A stretch of DNA of 59,617 nt from an uncultured Verrucomicrobia subdivision 3 bacterium (lineage in GTDB: Bacteria > Verrucomicrobiota > Verrucomicrobiia > Limisphaerales > UBA11358). A program made the translations under genes and the position numbers. Shown here piece by piece: positions 1 through 7,530 of this stretch. Numbering within the stretch: the stretch's first letter is position 1; the number at the start of each line of letters is the position of its first letter. The notes under the pieces are model-generated. The model saw only the letters and a program-made list of their open reading frames with translations. It was not told the origin of the DNA and searched no databases. The stretch is from positions 1 through 59,617 of the forward strand of contig CAIQKM010000080.1 in the NCBI GenBank assembly GCA_903872345.1, written 5' to 3'.

Positions 1-219
1 ACACGCCCGGCGACGAAGGCGCAGGCTGCATGGGCGTGGATTCAGGGGAAAAGTCTGAATCGGGTTTTACCTCCCGCCGCAATATTTGCTGGAGTTTCGA
101 TCCCTTTTTGTCAAATTTTCCGGCTTATGGGATGGCTATGCAATATTTCACCAAACTCCCCCAGTGCCCAATATATGTATCTCTGTTCTCTGCGGTTAAA
201 AGAAAGCAGGGCAGGGGAC

Positions 220-606
220 TTACTCCAGCCGTTCGCGACCGGTATAGCCGCTTTCAAGATCGTGCCAGAATTCGATGTCGTCCTCGTCGGCCTCCCAGCA
301 GAGGAAGACTTCGCGGTTGCCGATGAGGGCGGGGAAATCCACGAGACCGCGCGAGAGGTCTTTGATGAAAATGTGGCGATGCTGGAATTCCGCGAGCACC
401 ACTTGCATGCGGGACAGTGCGCGGATCCAGTTGTTGACGGTCTCGCCGCCCACATCCAGGCCCGCCACATTCATCCCGCTCAGGCGTTTGTCATGCTTGT
501 CCACTTCCTCGCGGAGACGGTTCAGCTCGGCCAACCACTCCCGCAATTGCGGCAGCAGTGACCGGGCTTCGTCCCGGGTATAATGTTTGGGGAAGCGGTA
601 TTTCAT
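220..606 (-). CDS. DUF2203 family protein
   Basis: Protein of 128 residues that matches the DUF2203 family along its whole length. The N-terminal helical part contains YTRDEARSLLPQLREWL and the C-terminal half carries the family signature KDLSRGLVDFPAL followed by EVFLCW and IEFWHDLESGY. The predicted middle is a long charged amphipathic helix, probably coiled coil. DUF2203 proteins are small soluble proteins with no known biochemical activity. It is transcribed alone: a terminator lies immediately upstream (614-659, same strand), so it needs its own promoter, although that hairpin leaves little room before the start codon at 606. No regulatory site was recognised. Identity of the family is fairly sure; function is unknown. 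Confidence 0.85.
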   Translation of the reverse strand: MKYRFPKHYTRDEARSLLPQLREWLAELNRLREEVDKHDKRLSGMNVAGLDVGGETVNNWIRALSRMQVVLAEFQHRHIFIKDLSRGLVDFPALIGNREVFLCWEADEDDIEFWHDLESGYTGRERLE

Positions 607-613
607 GACAAAC

Positions 614-659
614 TAAAAAAAGACGTTCGCGGTAGCTGTCGAAACAACCACCGCGAACG
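614..659 (-). terminator. Rho-independent terminator after the 33-aa ribosomal peptide gene
   Basis: Read on the minus strand, a perfect 10-bp stem (CGTTCGCGGT / ACCGCGAACG, plus-strand positions 650-659 and 624-633) with a 16-nt loop is followed by TC and then a run of seven T. It lies directly downstream of the small gene at 685-786 and separates it from the DUF2203 gene. Confidence 0.8.
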
Positions 660-684
660 GTTGAAATCACATGGCGATGGCAGA

Positions 685-786
685 TTACTTCTGCCAGGTG
701 CGCTTCTTGTGACGGTTCAAGCGCAGCTTCTTGCGCCGTTTATGTTTGTTAATTTTTGCCTTACGGCGTTTTTTCAATGATCCCAT
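685..786 (-). CDS. AURKAIP1/COX24-domain small basic ribosomal-type protein (33 aa)
   Basis: A 33-residue, extremely basic peptide beginning [20 protein letters not shown] and ending RTWQK. About half of the residues are Lys or Arg. This matches the bacterial AURKAIP1/COX24 family (PF08213), whose mitochondrial relatives are the C-terminal tail of small-subunit protein mS38. In bacteria such peptides are regarded as tiny ribosomal proteins that sit in rRNA near the decoding region; that role is established for relatives and inferred here. The ATG at 786 gives the family-typical N-terminus MGS(L/V)KKRR. The gene is monocistronic and ends at a strong terminator (614-659). It is easily missed because it is far below normal gene-length cut-offs. 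Confidence 0.85.
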   Translation of the reverse strand: MGSLKKRRKAKINKHKRRKKLRLNRHKKRTWQK

Positions 787-898
787 AGATGGATATCAAG
801 ATTTTATACCAAAATTAAGGTGAAAGGCCAACAAAATTTTAACCCCCCGCCGGACGCCGCCCGGATCGCCCCATCCGGAGACCGCCCGAAATCTTCAC

Positions 899-2650
899 TT
901 ATAGCTTCGGCGGGGCGGGCTTGTTCGGTCTGTCCCAGCCATTTGCGCCGGTTGCCTTCAATTTTCGCATATAGACTTTGTCGCCGCAGGTCGCGAAAAG
1001 CGTGTCGAAATTTTCGCCGCCGAAGACCAGATTCGTCACCCGTCCGTTGGGCACGGGCAGGATACATTGCACCCGGCCGGCCTGATCGCACACCTGAATT
1101 CCCAGCCGTGTGGCCACGTACAGCCGGCCGTCGCGATCCGTCCGCATGCCGCCTGCCCCGGCGTCATCCTCGGTGTCCGGCTCATGCAGCCAGCAATACC
1201 GCTGTTTGTCTGCCAGCGTACCGTCCCGCCGGATTGTAAAACTATAAACCCAATGCGACCGGGCATCACTTACGTATAGCAGCGACTGGTCCGGGCTCAG
1301 GGTCACGCCGCTGGCGTACTTGATGCCCTGGTCCACCAGCACCTTTTCCCCCGTGGTCCGGATCAGCCAAATATTACTTGGCCCTGTGTTCGTGCCCGTC
1401 GGCGGCTCCGTCACATACAGATTCGCGTTGTGCGCCGCCACAATGTCATTGCCCGCGATGCCCTCGGCGAACACTGTCGACGTTCCGTTTATTTCATAAG
1501 CCAGCACTTGCGCTGTTCCGCTGGACGTCGCATACAGCCGACCATCCGGGGCGAATGTCTCACCGTTCGCCGGCTTTGATTCCGTCACAAACTCTGTCAG
1601 CGTGCCGTCCGTGGCCTTGCGATAAATTTTTCCCCGGACGCTGTCGTTGAAAAATACGTCACCGGGCAGATATGCCGCCGGCCCCGCCGCGGACTGGTAA
1701 CCTTCACCCGCCACCGACCAGTTTTCGCCCGGGATCAAAATCGCCGCCAGCGTGTCGTTCTTCGTCGGCGAACCTTTCACCGGTTGCGGCCAGTCTTTCC
1801 AGAGCCAGCGCATTGCGTCCGGAAAAATCGCCGTGCCATGGCGGCCGCTGTGCGTGTCCTCGCCCCACACATGGTTCACCTCATACCCTGCGAACGTAAG
1901 CGCCCGTTCCATCGTTTGGTTCGCCATCCACCAATCTCCGCCGTACTTGTTGTTGTCGTTGGTGCCGTCCTGCAAAAACACCCGCAGCGGCTTGGGCTCA
2001 TACTTGCGGATCAGCGTGGGATACCGCGACCCGCCGCGCAAATCCACGTAAGTGCCGATGGCGCTGAACACCCGCGTGAAGGCGTCCGGCCGTTCCCAGG
2101 CCGCGGTGAAGGCGCAGATCGCGCCGCTGCTCGCCCCGCCAATGGCCCGGTCATTGCCACTGTGCGAGAGATGCACCGCCCGTCCGTCCGGCAAGGTCAG
2201 TTGCTCCACCAGCGGCAACACCTCCTGCAGGAGAAACTGTGAATAATTATCGCCCAGCCCGTCGTATTCATAACTTCGGTTGTAGCGCGCCAATGCCGTG
2301 TTCGTATCTGCCGCCGGCACCACCCCGGGCGTGATGAACACGCCCACGGTCACCGGCATTTCCTTTTTGAAGATCAGATTGTCGAACACCGTTGGCGCGT
2401 TGAAGCCGATGCCATCCTGTCCCACATACACGCAGGCGGGCCGGTCCGGCGTGTACTCCGCCGGCACATAAACCCAGTACGTATGGACCGTGCCCGGAAA
2501 GATCTTGGAATGATCCAGCGTGAATTTTAGCACCGTGCCCTTGGGCACGCCCGGCTGCGGCTGCGAATCCGGTCCCAGCGGATACTCCGCCGCCGCCACG
2601 GCGGCGACGGCAACGCAACCCAGCAGAAATGACAGGCAGGGAATTTTCAT
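899..2650 (-). CDS. Secreted esterase (PF00756-like) fused to SMP-30/gluconolactonase-like propeller
   Basis: 583 residues with a signal peptide (about 1-21, hydrophobic run ending AVAAA). Residues about 40-290 resemble the esterase D/enterochelin-esterase family: nucleophile elbow GGASSGA (Ser about 174), a possible acid in LQDGTND (about 228) and a histidine in the DTHSGRHG segment (about 267-272). Residues about 300-583 resemble an SMP-30/gluconolactonase six-bladed propeller (PAAYLPGDVFFND, ATSSGTAQVLAYE, YASGVTLSPDQSLLYVSDA, MRTDRDGRLYVATRLGIQV). Both halves are associated with carbohydrate ester or lactone hydrolysis, so a periplasmic or secreted enzyme acting on sugar esters or lactones is a reasonable inference; the substrate is unknown. 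It is the last gene of a three-gene operon: its ATG overlaps the stop of the methyltransferase gene (ATGA), suggesting translational coupling. Confidence 0.8.
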   Translation of the reverse strand: MKIPCLSFLLGCVAVAAVAAAEYPLGPDSQPQPGVPKGTVLKFTLDHSKIFPGTVHTYWVYVPAEYTPDRPACVYVGQDGIGFNAPTVFDNLIFKKEMPVTVGVFITPGVVPAADTNTALARYNRSYEYDGLGDNYSQFLLQEVLPLVEQLTLPDGRAVHLSHSGNDRAIGGASSGAICAFTAAWERPDAFTRVFSAIGTYVDLRGGSRYPTLIRKYEPKPLRVFLQDGTNDNNKYGGDWWMANQTMERALTFAGYEVNHVWGEDTHSGRHGTAIFPDAMRWLWKDWPQPVKGSPTKNDTLAAILIPGENWSVAGEGYQSAAGPAAYLPGDVFFNDSVRGKIYRKATDGTLTEFVTESKPANGETFAPDGRLYATSSGTAQVLAYEINGTSTVFAEGIAGNDIVAAHNANLYVTEPPTGTNTGPSNIWLIRTTGEKVLVDQGIKYASGVTLSPDQSLLYVSDARSHWVYSFTIRRDGTLADKQRYCWLHEPDTEDDAGAGGMRTDRDGRLYVATRLGIQVCDQAGRVQCILPVPNGRVTNLVFGGENFDTLFATCGDKVYMRKLKATGANGWDRPNKPAPPKL

Positions 2651-3555
2651 GCCGCCACTTTAGCGGAACCGGAGGCGGTGGCAACCTCGGAACCTTTTTC
2701 TGGCCGCCCCAACACGAGCACCGTCGCGTACCGAATGGTAATCCACTTGTCCGTCGCGAACCGATGAAACACCCGGCTCACTTCGGCCGCCACTTCCCGG
2801 CCTGCGGCCGAGTCGCGGGCGGGGATGTAGGAGCGGGAGAAAACCAGACTCTGCATGCCCGCCTCGGTGAGTTGCTGTTCATGCGGCCACGCGAATTCTT
2901 CCCATTCCGCCCGGCCAAAAAAAACTTCCAAGTTAGCCCGTTCCCCTTGCGCGACCATGGCGCTGCGTTTCGCCCCGCCAAACCGCGCGGCGATATCATC
3001 CAGCACGGATTGCAACGGATCGTCCGCCGTGCGGTCGTTCCAGATCAACGCCACCTGGCCATGCGGTTTCAGCACGCGCAGACATTCGCGCCGCGCCGGT
3101 ACCGGATTGAACCAATGAAACGCCTGCGCGGCGGTGATCAAATCCACCGAGCCCGCCGCCAGTGGCATCGCTTCGGTGCTGCCGGCCACACTGCGGTAAC
3201 CGGCCCGGCCTGCCAATGCCGCTTCCGCCGCCGCCCTCATGGCCTCATTCGGTTCCACCGCGATTACTTGAAAACCACGCTCGAGCAAACTGCGCGAGAG
3301 AATGCCTGTGCCTGCGCCCACATCTGCGATGCATGCTCCGGCTGCCAGACCGCACCGCTCACGCAATGTCACCAGCAAGGCCGTTGCGTAATCCGGCCGA
3401 GATGCCACGTAATCCGCCACCTTCGTCGAAAAAGCCGCCTGGCCTCCGCCCGCCGCCGCATACACGGCTCGCAGCCGTCCATCCTCACCCGGGACGATTT
3501 GATTCGTTTTCCCGCCCACTGAACCAGGCATGTCGTTCTTCGGTTTTTCGATCAT
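2647..3555 (-). CDS. Class I SAM-dependent methyltransferase
   Basis: 302 residues. Motif I is clear (IADVGAGTGILSR, about 76-88), followed by the acidic end of strand beta2 (IAVEPNEAMR) and the methyltransferase-11 type segment SVDLITAAQAFHWFNP and LRVLKPHGQVALIWNDR. The layout (SAM-binding Rossmann core in the first two thirds, then a helical cap with YATVLVLGRP at the end) fits the UbiE/COQ5-like small-molecule methyltransferases found widely in bacteria; the methyl acceptor cannot be told. About 35 extra residues precede the core, so translation could begin later, but the only other Met there is at position 9. It begins 21 bp after the stop of the 182-aa secreted protein and its stop overlaps the start of the esterase gene by 4 bp. 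Confidence 0.82.
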   Translation of the reverse strand: MIEKPKNDMPGSVGGKTNQIVPGEDGRLRAVYAAAGGGQAAFSTKVADYVASRPDYATALLVTLRERCGLAAGACIADVGAGTGILSRSLLERGFQVIAVEPNEAMRAAAEAALAGRAGYRSVAGSTEAMPLAAGSVDLITAAQAFHWFNPVPARRECLRVLKPHGQVALIWNDRTADDPLQSVLDDIAARFGGAKRSAMVAQGERANLEVFFGRAEWEEFAWPHEQQLTEAGMQSLVFSRSYIPARDSAAGREVAAEVSRVFHRFATDKWITIRYATVLVLGRPEKGSEVATASGSAKVAA

Positions 3556-3576
3556 GGCTGTTGGCTGTTTTGCCGC

Positions 3577-4125
3577 TCAGGGCATTCTGGCCCAAATCCC
3601 CGCCCGCGTATCTTCCGCCGCTTTCCCGGCATCAACAATCTGTTGCACGAACCGTTCGTAATCCGCCCGGGAAATTTTGGGATGATCCCCTTTGGTCAAT
3701 ATCTGCGTGGTCGGCCGCACGCGACCTTGCCGCACCAGTTCCACATTGAGCACGTCCTCATCGTCCACCACCCAGACATAGATTCGTTTGGAACCGGGCG
3801 GAGGGGTGCCCGCTGCGGGGGATTCACACACCGGCACCACCACCGCCTGCGGATGGTTGGATAGCCAATTCGTTACGGTGGCCTGAATATTGGTCGTATC
3901 CACGTGGATATCGCCATGTGCCAGCAGGCAAAATGTCAGGTTGGTGACTGTTACGCCGGCGGTGGGGGGATTGGTGGCACGGCCATAATATTCCTGCCAA
4001 TTGATATTGGTGGCGGATAAGAAGGGTCTCGCCTGCGCTTGGTTGAATCCGGATAGCCCGGCCAGCAGAATCATAAGCAAAACGATGGAAACCGGTCGGA
4101 CGCGCATGCGATTAAAGTGAGCCAC
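3577..4125 (-). CDS. Secreted protein with divergent SNase-like C-terminus
   Basis: 182 residues with a signal peptide (MRVRPVSIVLLMILLAGL region; the better start may be Met7, giving a more typical signal). The C-terminal half, with YVWVVDDEDVLNVELVRQGR and later AGKAAEDTRAGIWARMP, resembles the end of staphylococcal-nuclease-like domains, where (L/V)N.ELV..G and A....GIW are typical. The catalytic Arg/Glu residues expected in the N-terminal part of an active nuclease cannot be seen, so it is probably not an active thermonuclease. First gene of an operon with the methyltransferase and esterase. The family assignment is tentative; a lineage-specific hypothetical protein is the alternative. 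Confidence 0.55.
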   Translation of the reverse strand: MAHFNRMRVRPVSIVLLMILLAGLSGFNQAQARPFLSATNINWQEYYGRATNPPTAGVTVTNLTFCLLAHGDIHVDTTNIQATVTNWLSNHPQAVVVPVCESPAAGTPPPGSKRIYVWVVDDEDVLNVELVRQGRVRPTTQILTKGDHPKISRADYERFVQQIVDAGKAAEDTRAGIWARMP

Positions 4126-4192
4126 GGCGAAGCAAAACGCAAGTCAGCCCAATGGACTTATACATTGGGTTTCGGTTGGTCGAGTGGCCATA

Positions 4193-4316
4193 TGGACTGC
4201 GCCGGGTCTTTGCAGACGGCCACCAGCGCAGCGGCGACGGCGCTTTTCCACACGCGTATCAAGTCGGCATCTCTTTGCAAAGCGGGGTCGCCGCTACGCT
4301 CTGCCCCCGCAGTCCA
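4193..4316. repeat. Intergenic long-range palindromic repeat element
   Basis: Outer arms TGGACTGCG (4193-4201) and CGCAGTCCA (4308-4316) are perfect inverted repeats. Inside them a second imperfect pair (4223-4247 and 4277-4304) shares the core AGCGGCGAC...GCTTT in opposite orientation. The whole 124-bp unit can fold as one branched hairpin and lies alone between uppS and the 182-aa gene. No coding signal is seen here. It looks like a REP-type or nonautonomous element. Confidence 0.55.
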
Positions 4317-4391
4317 AATTCGCCTGCCGCACTGCGGGGCGGGTTTAAAGTTCGGCTGCCACGCCGTTGATCGGTACACCCGGCCAACCAA

Positions 4392-5129
4392 TCAGATCCC
4401 TCCGAACCGGCGGTGGCGTTTGGCGTATTCTTCCAGCGCGGCGCAGAATTGCGGTTTGCGAAAATCCGGCCAGAGGGTGGGGGTGATGACCAGTTCCGCG
4501 TAGCTGATTTGCCAGAGGAGAAAATTGCTGAGGCGCATTTCGCCGCTCGTACGGATGAGCAGGTCGGGATCGGGGATATTGCGGGTCCAGAGATGCTGCG
4601 AAATGATGGCTTCGGTGACGTCCGCCGGATCCAGTTTGCCTTGCTTCACCTTTTCCGCGATCTGGCGCACGGCGTCCACAATCTCAATGCGACTTCCATA
4701 GCTTAGTGCCATGATGAGGGTCAGCCCGTTGTTTTTGGACAGCGTTGCAATGGACTTCGCCAGGTGTTCCTGCACATTCTCGGGCAGCCGGTGAATCTGG
4801 CCGATCACTTCCAGACGCACATTGTTTTTCAGCAGATCCTTCGTTTCGCTCTTGAGATAATGGACGAGATACTTCATCAGCGCATCCACCTCGTCTTTGG
4901 GACGGTTCCAGTTCTCGGCGGAGAAGGCGTACAGAGTAAGATACTTGATGCCCAGTTCGCCGGCCGACCGGATGATTTCGCGCGCGGAATCGGCGCCGCG
5001 CCGGTGACCCTCGATGCGGGGCAGATGGCGCGCCTTGGCCCAGCGCCCGTTGCCGTCCATGATCACGGCCACATGGCGGGGCATGTTGGCAATGGTTTCG
5101 GCGGTCAGATTGGATGTGGCGGCACTCAT
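4392..5129 (-). CDS. uppS: Isoprenyl transferase (undecaprenyl diphosphate synthase)
   Basis: 245 residues, normal for the family. It condenses isopentenyl diphosphate units onto farnesyl diphosphate with cis geometry to make the C55 carrier lipid for peptidoglycan and other envelope polymers; cytosolic, membrane-associated. The signature HVAVIMDGNGRWAK (about 19-32) contains the catalytic Asp25; RIEGHRRGA, LTLYAFSAENWNRP and the C-terminal IPDPDLLIRTSGEMRLSNFL with Glu-loop YAELV are all present. One small departure is LSYGSR where most family members have (L/V)NYGGR. Start chosen at the ATG that gives the usual short N-terminal arm. It is preceded by the terminator of the VapBC-type pair, so it is probably expressed from its own promoter in 5130-5166. 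Confidence 0.95.
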   Translation of the reverse strand: MSAATSNLTAETIANMPRHVAVIMDGNGRWAKARHLPRIEGHRRGADSAREIIRSAGELGIKYLTLYAFSAENWNRPKDEVDALMKYLVHYLKSETKDLLKNNVRLEVIGQIHRLPENVQEHLAKSIATLSKNNGLTLIMALSYGSRIEIVDAVRQIAEKVKQGKLDPADVTEAIISQHLWTRNIPDPDLLIRTSGEMRLSNFLLWQISYAELVITPTLWPDFRKPQFCAALEEYAKRHRRFGGI

Positions 5130-5166
5130 GTTTCCCTAAATAATTAACTGGCCCTGAATCTGCCCT

Positions 5167-5198
5167 AAAAAAAACGCCAGCGCAACGCAGCATTGGCG
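5167..5198 (-). terminator. Rho-independent terminator downstream of the VapBC-type pair
   Basis: On the minus strand CGCCA (5194-5198) and TGGCG (5175-5179) pair around a loop that has further internal pairing, followed by eight T (5167-5174). It lies between the toxin gene and uppS, in the right orientation for the toxin-antitoxin transcript. Confidence 0.65.
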
Positions 5199-5238
5199 GT
5201 GGCAATGGGAATGGACTCCCGGAGATGTTTCCCTCTGC

Positions 5239-5622
5239 TTACAACAACGTCACGGGATATTGCCGGATGAGCGGGTCGGAAGAGGCCAGCGTCAGATTAT
5301 GTGCCAAGGCCTGGCAAACCAACATGCGGTCAAATGGATCACGATGCAGAGCTGGTAATTTACCCAGACTGGCTATCGCCGACTCATCCAACGCGAGTGA
5401 GGCGATCAGATGTTTTTCGCGTTGCCCGGGAACAAAATGGGAGGGTGCGGAGGGCAGGGGAGGTTTGCCCAAACCATGTTTGACTGAGATTTCCCAAAAC
5501 GAAACGACGCTCAGAAAAACCTGATTTTGCGGGTTGCGAACCGCGTTTGCCACCGGGGGTGATAATCGGGTGTCGCCCGACACCAGCCAAAGAAATTCGC
5601 AGGTATCCAGCAGAATTTTCAT
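5239..5622 (-). CDS. VapC-like PIN-domain toxin
   Basis: 127 residues, the normal size for a single PIN domain. Acidic active-site residues are visible: Asp6 in ILLDTCEFLWL, Glu in SVVSFWEISVKHGLGK (about 45) and the HRDPFDRMLVCQAL motif (about 92-105) with the later ASSDPLI Asp. PIN toxins of this type are Mg-dependent endoribonucleases that attack tRNA or rRNA when not bound by antitoxin. The start codon overlaps the stop of the antitoxin gene (ATGA at 5619-5622), the standard arrangement for a type II toxin-antitoxin operon. No defect is seen; it is probably functional. Confidence 0.87.
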   Translation of the reverse strand: MKILLDTCEFLWLVSGDTRLSPPVANAVRNPQNQVFLSVVSFWEISVKHGLGKPPLPSAPSHFVPGQREKHLIASLALDESAIASLGKLPALHRDPFDRMLVCQALAHNLTLASSDPLIRQYPVTLL

Positions 5623-5840
5623 TTACCCTCAAACGACAACAAAACAGCTTCCGGGAGTGGGGTGTTGAAGTCGTCGGGAACCGTGAACTGGCCTTTGGCC
5701 AGGCCAATGGGGCGTAATTGGTCAATCGGCACTGAATCAAGAATCGTGAGCAGTCCGGATGCCTTCTCCGGCAGGGTCTCCGACCCTTTGGATACGACTT
5801 GTCCGTGGTTAAGCTCTACTTCGAGCGTCCGATAGCTCAT
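5619..5840 (-). CDS. Antitoxin partner of the PIN toxin
   Basis: 73 residues starting MSYRTLEVELNHGQVVSKGS, with ETLPEKASGLLTIL and a C-terminal acidic/proline tail (VPDDFNTPLPEAVLLSFEGK). Its size, its position directly upstream of the PIN toxin and the 4-bp overlap indicate the antitoxin. The N-terminal beta-rich segment resembles short antitoxins that accompany VapC in Verrucomicrobiota and cyanobacteria; no clear AbrB, RHH or Phd/YefM motif is seen, so the DNA-binding class is unassigned. The operon is expected to be autorepressed by the complex, as in other type II systems. Confidence 0.75.
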   Translation of the reverse strand: MSYRTLEVELNHGQVVSKGSETLPEKASGLLTILDSVPIDQLRPIGLAKGQFTVPDDFNTPLPEAVLLSFEGK

Positions 5841-5914
5841 AACACGAAACTACCCCGCCCACCGCCGGTCTGCAAGCGGTGATTTCATTCTGCCAATGAG
5901 CCGGATATACCGGT

Positions 5915-7186
5915 TTAAACAAAGATAGTCTGATCCCGGCCCGGGCCTACGGAGGCGATGAAGAGCTTGGCATTGCTCAGTTCGGCGATGGCCTTCAGGT
6001 AGGCGCGCGCTTTCGGCGGCAGTTGCTTGAAGGTCTTCGCCTTGTCCGTGGGCGTACACCAGCCGTCGAACTCCACGTAAATAGGCTGGCATTCGGCGAG
6101 GACAGCGGCGTCGTTCGGCACGAAATCGTACTGCTTGTTGCCGTGACGGTACGCCACGCACACCTTGATGCTTTCCACCGTGTCCAAGCCGTCCAAGTTT
6201 GTGATGGCGAGGTCGTCAATGCCGTTCACCATCGTGGCGTGGCGGGTTGCCACGGAATCGAACCAACCGCAGCGGCGGGCCCGGCCCGTGGTCGCGCCAA
6301 ATTCGCGGCCCATGCCGTGCAGCAAATCGGAAATGACTTGGTTCTCGGTCGGGAGCGGGCCTTCGCCCACGCGGGTCGTGTATGCTTTCATCACGCCGAC
6401 CACGCGGTCCATGCGATGCGGCGGCACGCCGGAACCGGTGCAGGCTCCGCCAGCCGTGGTGTTGGAGGAGGTCACGAACGGATACGTGCCGTGGTCGATG
6501 TCCAGGAACGTGCCCTGCGCGCCTTCAAACAGGATGTTCGCCCGCTGGCGCATGGCGTCATGCAGCAGCACCACGGTGTTCGTCACCAGCGGCTTCAGGT
6601 ACTGGCCCGCCTCGCGGTATTCCGCGAAAACTTTTTTGAAGGACAGTTGCTTCGCGCCCAGCGCCTTGAACACGCCGTTGTTTTCCTTGATGCGCGCGGC
6701 CAGCTTCACTTCGAGGAGCGCGGGATCAATCAAATCATTCACGCGCAAACCCACGCGGGCGGCCTTGTCGCCGTAGGCCGGGCCAATGCCGCGCTTGGTG
6801 GTGCCGATCTTGTTCTTGCCCTTGAGCACTTCGCGCTGGGCGTCCAGTTCGCGATGATAGGGGAACACCACATGCGCGGTCTCGCTTAGCGCGAAATTGT
6901 CGGGCGTCACCTTGATGCCCAGCTTCTTCAGGCCTTCGATCTCTTCCACGAGGCCAATGGGATCCACCACCACGCCGTTGCCGATGACGCAGAGTTTCTT
7001 TTTGCGGAGAATGCCGGAGGGCACCAGGTGCAGCACGTATTTCTGCTTGCCCACATAGACGGTGTGACCGGCGTTGTTGCCGCCGGCATAACGGACGACG
7101 ATGTCCGCCTGCTCGGTCAGTACGTCAATGATTTTGCCTTTGCCTTCGTCGCCCCACTGGGCGCCCACGAGAATCGTATTAGCCAT
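5915..7186 (-). CDS. purA: Adenylosuccinate synthase
   Basis: 423 residues beginning MANTILVGAQWGDEGKGKI, the canonical family N-terminus with the GTP-binding loop GDEGKGK; this fixes the start at 7186, although the frame is open for 71 more codons upstream. It catalyses the first committed step from IMP to AMP (IMP + Asp + GTP to adenylosuccinate). Other family landmarks: NNAGHTVY, GTTKRGIGPAYGDKAAR, EGAQGTFLDIDHGTYPFVTSSNT, GVMKAYTTRVGEGPLPTE and TGRARRCGWFD. The C-terminus SVGPGRDQTI is normal. It is the only gene in its transcription unit here; the upstream region is filled with low-complexity repeats (7331-7440). Confidence 0.97.
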   Translation of the reverse strand: MANTILVGAQWGDEGKGKIIDVLTEQADIVVRYAGGNNAGHTVYVGKQKYVLHLVPSGILRKKKLCVIGNGVVVDPIGLVEEIEGLKKLGIKVTPDNFALSETAHVVFPYHRELDAQREVLKGKNKIGTTKRGIGPAYGDKAARVGLRVNDLIDPALLEVKLAARIKENNGVFKALGAKQLSFKKVFAEYREAGQYLKPLVTNTVVLLHDAMRQRANILFEGAQGTFLDIDHGTYPFVTSSNTTAGGACTGSGVPPHRMDRVVGVMKAYTTRVGEGPLPTENQVISDLLHGMGREFGATTGRARRCGWFDSVATRHATMVNGIDDLAITNLDGLDTVESIKVCVAYRHGNKQYDFVPNDAAVLAECQPIYVEFDGWCTPTDKAKTFKQLPPKARAYLKAIAELSNAKLFIASVGPGRDQTIFV

Positions 7187-7330
7187 AAATGTGTTTTGCC
7201 GGCCGTCCGCACAATAAAAATCCCCGGACGGATGTCCGGGGCAAAGGCGGGGGCTTTGCCGGTAGAAGCTAGAAAAACCGCCGCCGAATGTCAATTCGGC
7301 AAAATCTGCCTGGGAATGAACATGACAGTT

Positions 7331-7366
7331 TAACGCAAAGGCGCAGAGGCGCGAAGGCGCAAAGGG
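7331..7366. repeat. GCGCAAAGG-type short tandem repeat
   Basis: Degenerate tandem units of about 9 bp (CGCAAAGG, CGCAGAGG, CGCGAAGG, CGCAAAGG). From general knowledge, near-identical stretches occur dispersed in the genomes of several environmental phyla, including Planctomycetota and Verrucomicrobiota; that statement is from memory and was not searched. Confidence 0.55.
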
Positions 7367-7404
7367 GGGAATTTGGCAGGGGAAACCGGGTGTTGGCATC
7401 GTCC

Positions 7405-7440
7405 CATTGGATGTTGGGCGTTCGATGTTGGTCTGTTGGG
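7405..7440. repeat. GATGTTGG-type short tandem repeat
   Basis: Three degenerate units of about 12 bp (CATTGGATGTTGGG, CGTTCGATGTTGG, TCTGTTGGG) follow one another between purA and the aldo/keto reductase gene. Like its neighbour it looks like a dispersed genomic repeat rather than a regulatory operator. Confidence 0.4.
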
Positions 7441-7530
7441 TGTTTCCCCCCGCTAATCCCCCAATTCCTGTTGCCCTTCGGTTGACCCGGTGCTAATTTT
7501 GCCCTAAGCAGACCAAAAAAGAATGACCTT

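Larger units (their letters stand above)
7187..7530. other. Intergenic region with two low-complexity repeats
   Basis: Divergent region between purA and the aldo/keto reductase gene. It holds a short palindromic stretch near 7222-7242 (ATCCCCGGACGGATGTCCGGGG), the GCGCAAAG-type repeat at 7331-7366 and the GATGTTGG-type repeat at 7405-7440. No gene is visible; the promoters for both flanking genes must lie here but cannot be pinpointed. Confidence 0.6.

Noticed and set aside
5915..7399. Longer version of purA with 71 extra N-terminal residues
   Set aside because: The family N-terminus MANTILVGAQWGDEGKGK starts at 7186; the extra part lies in intergenic repeats.
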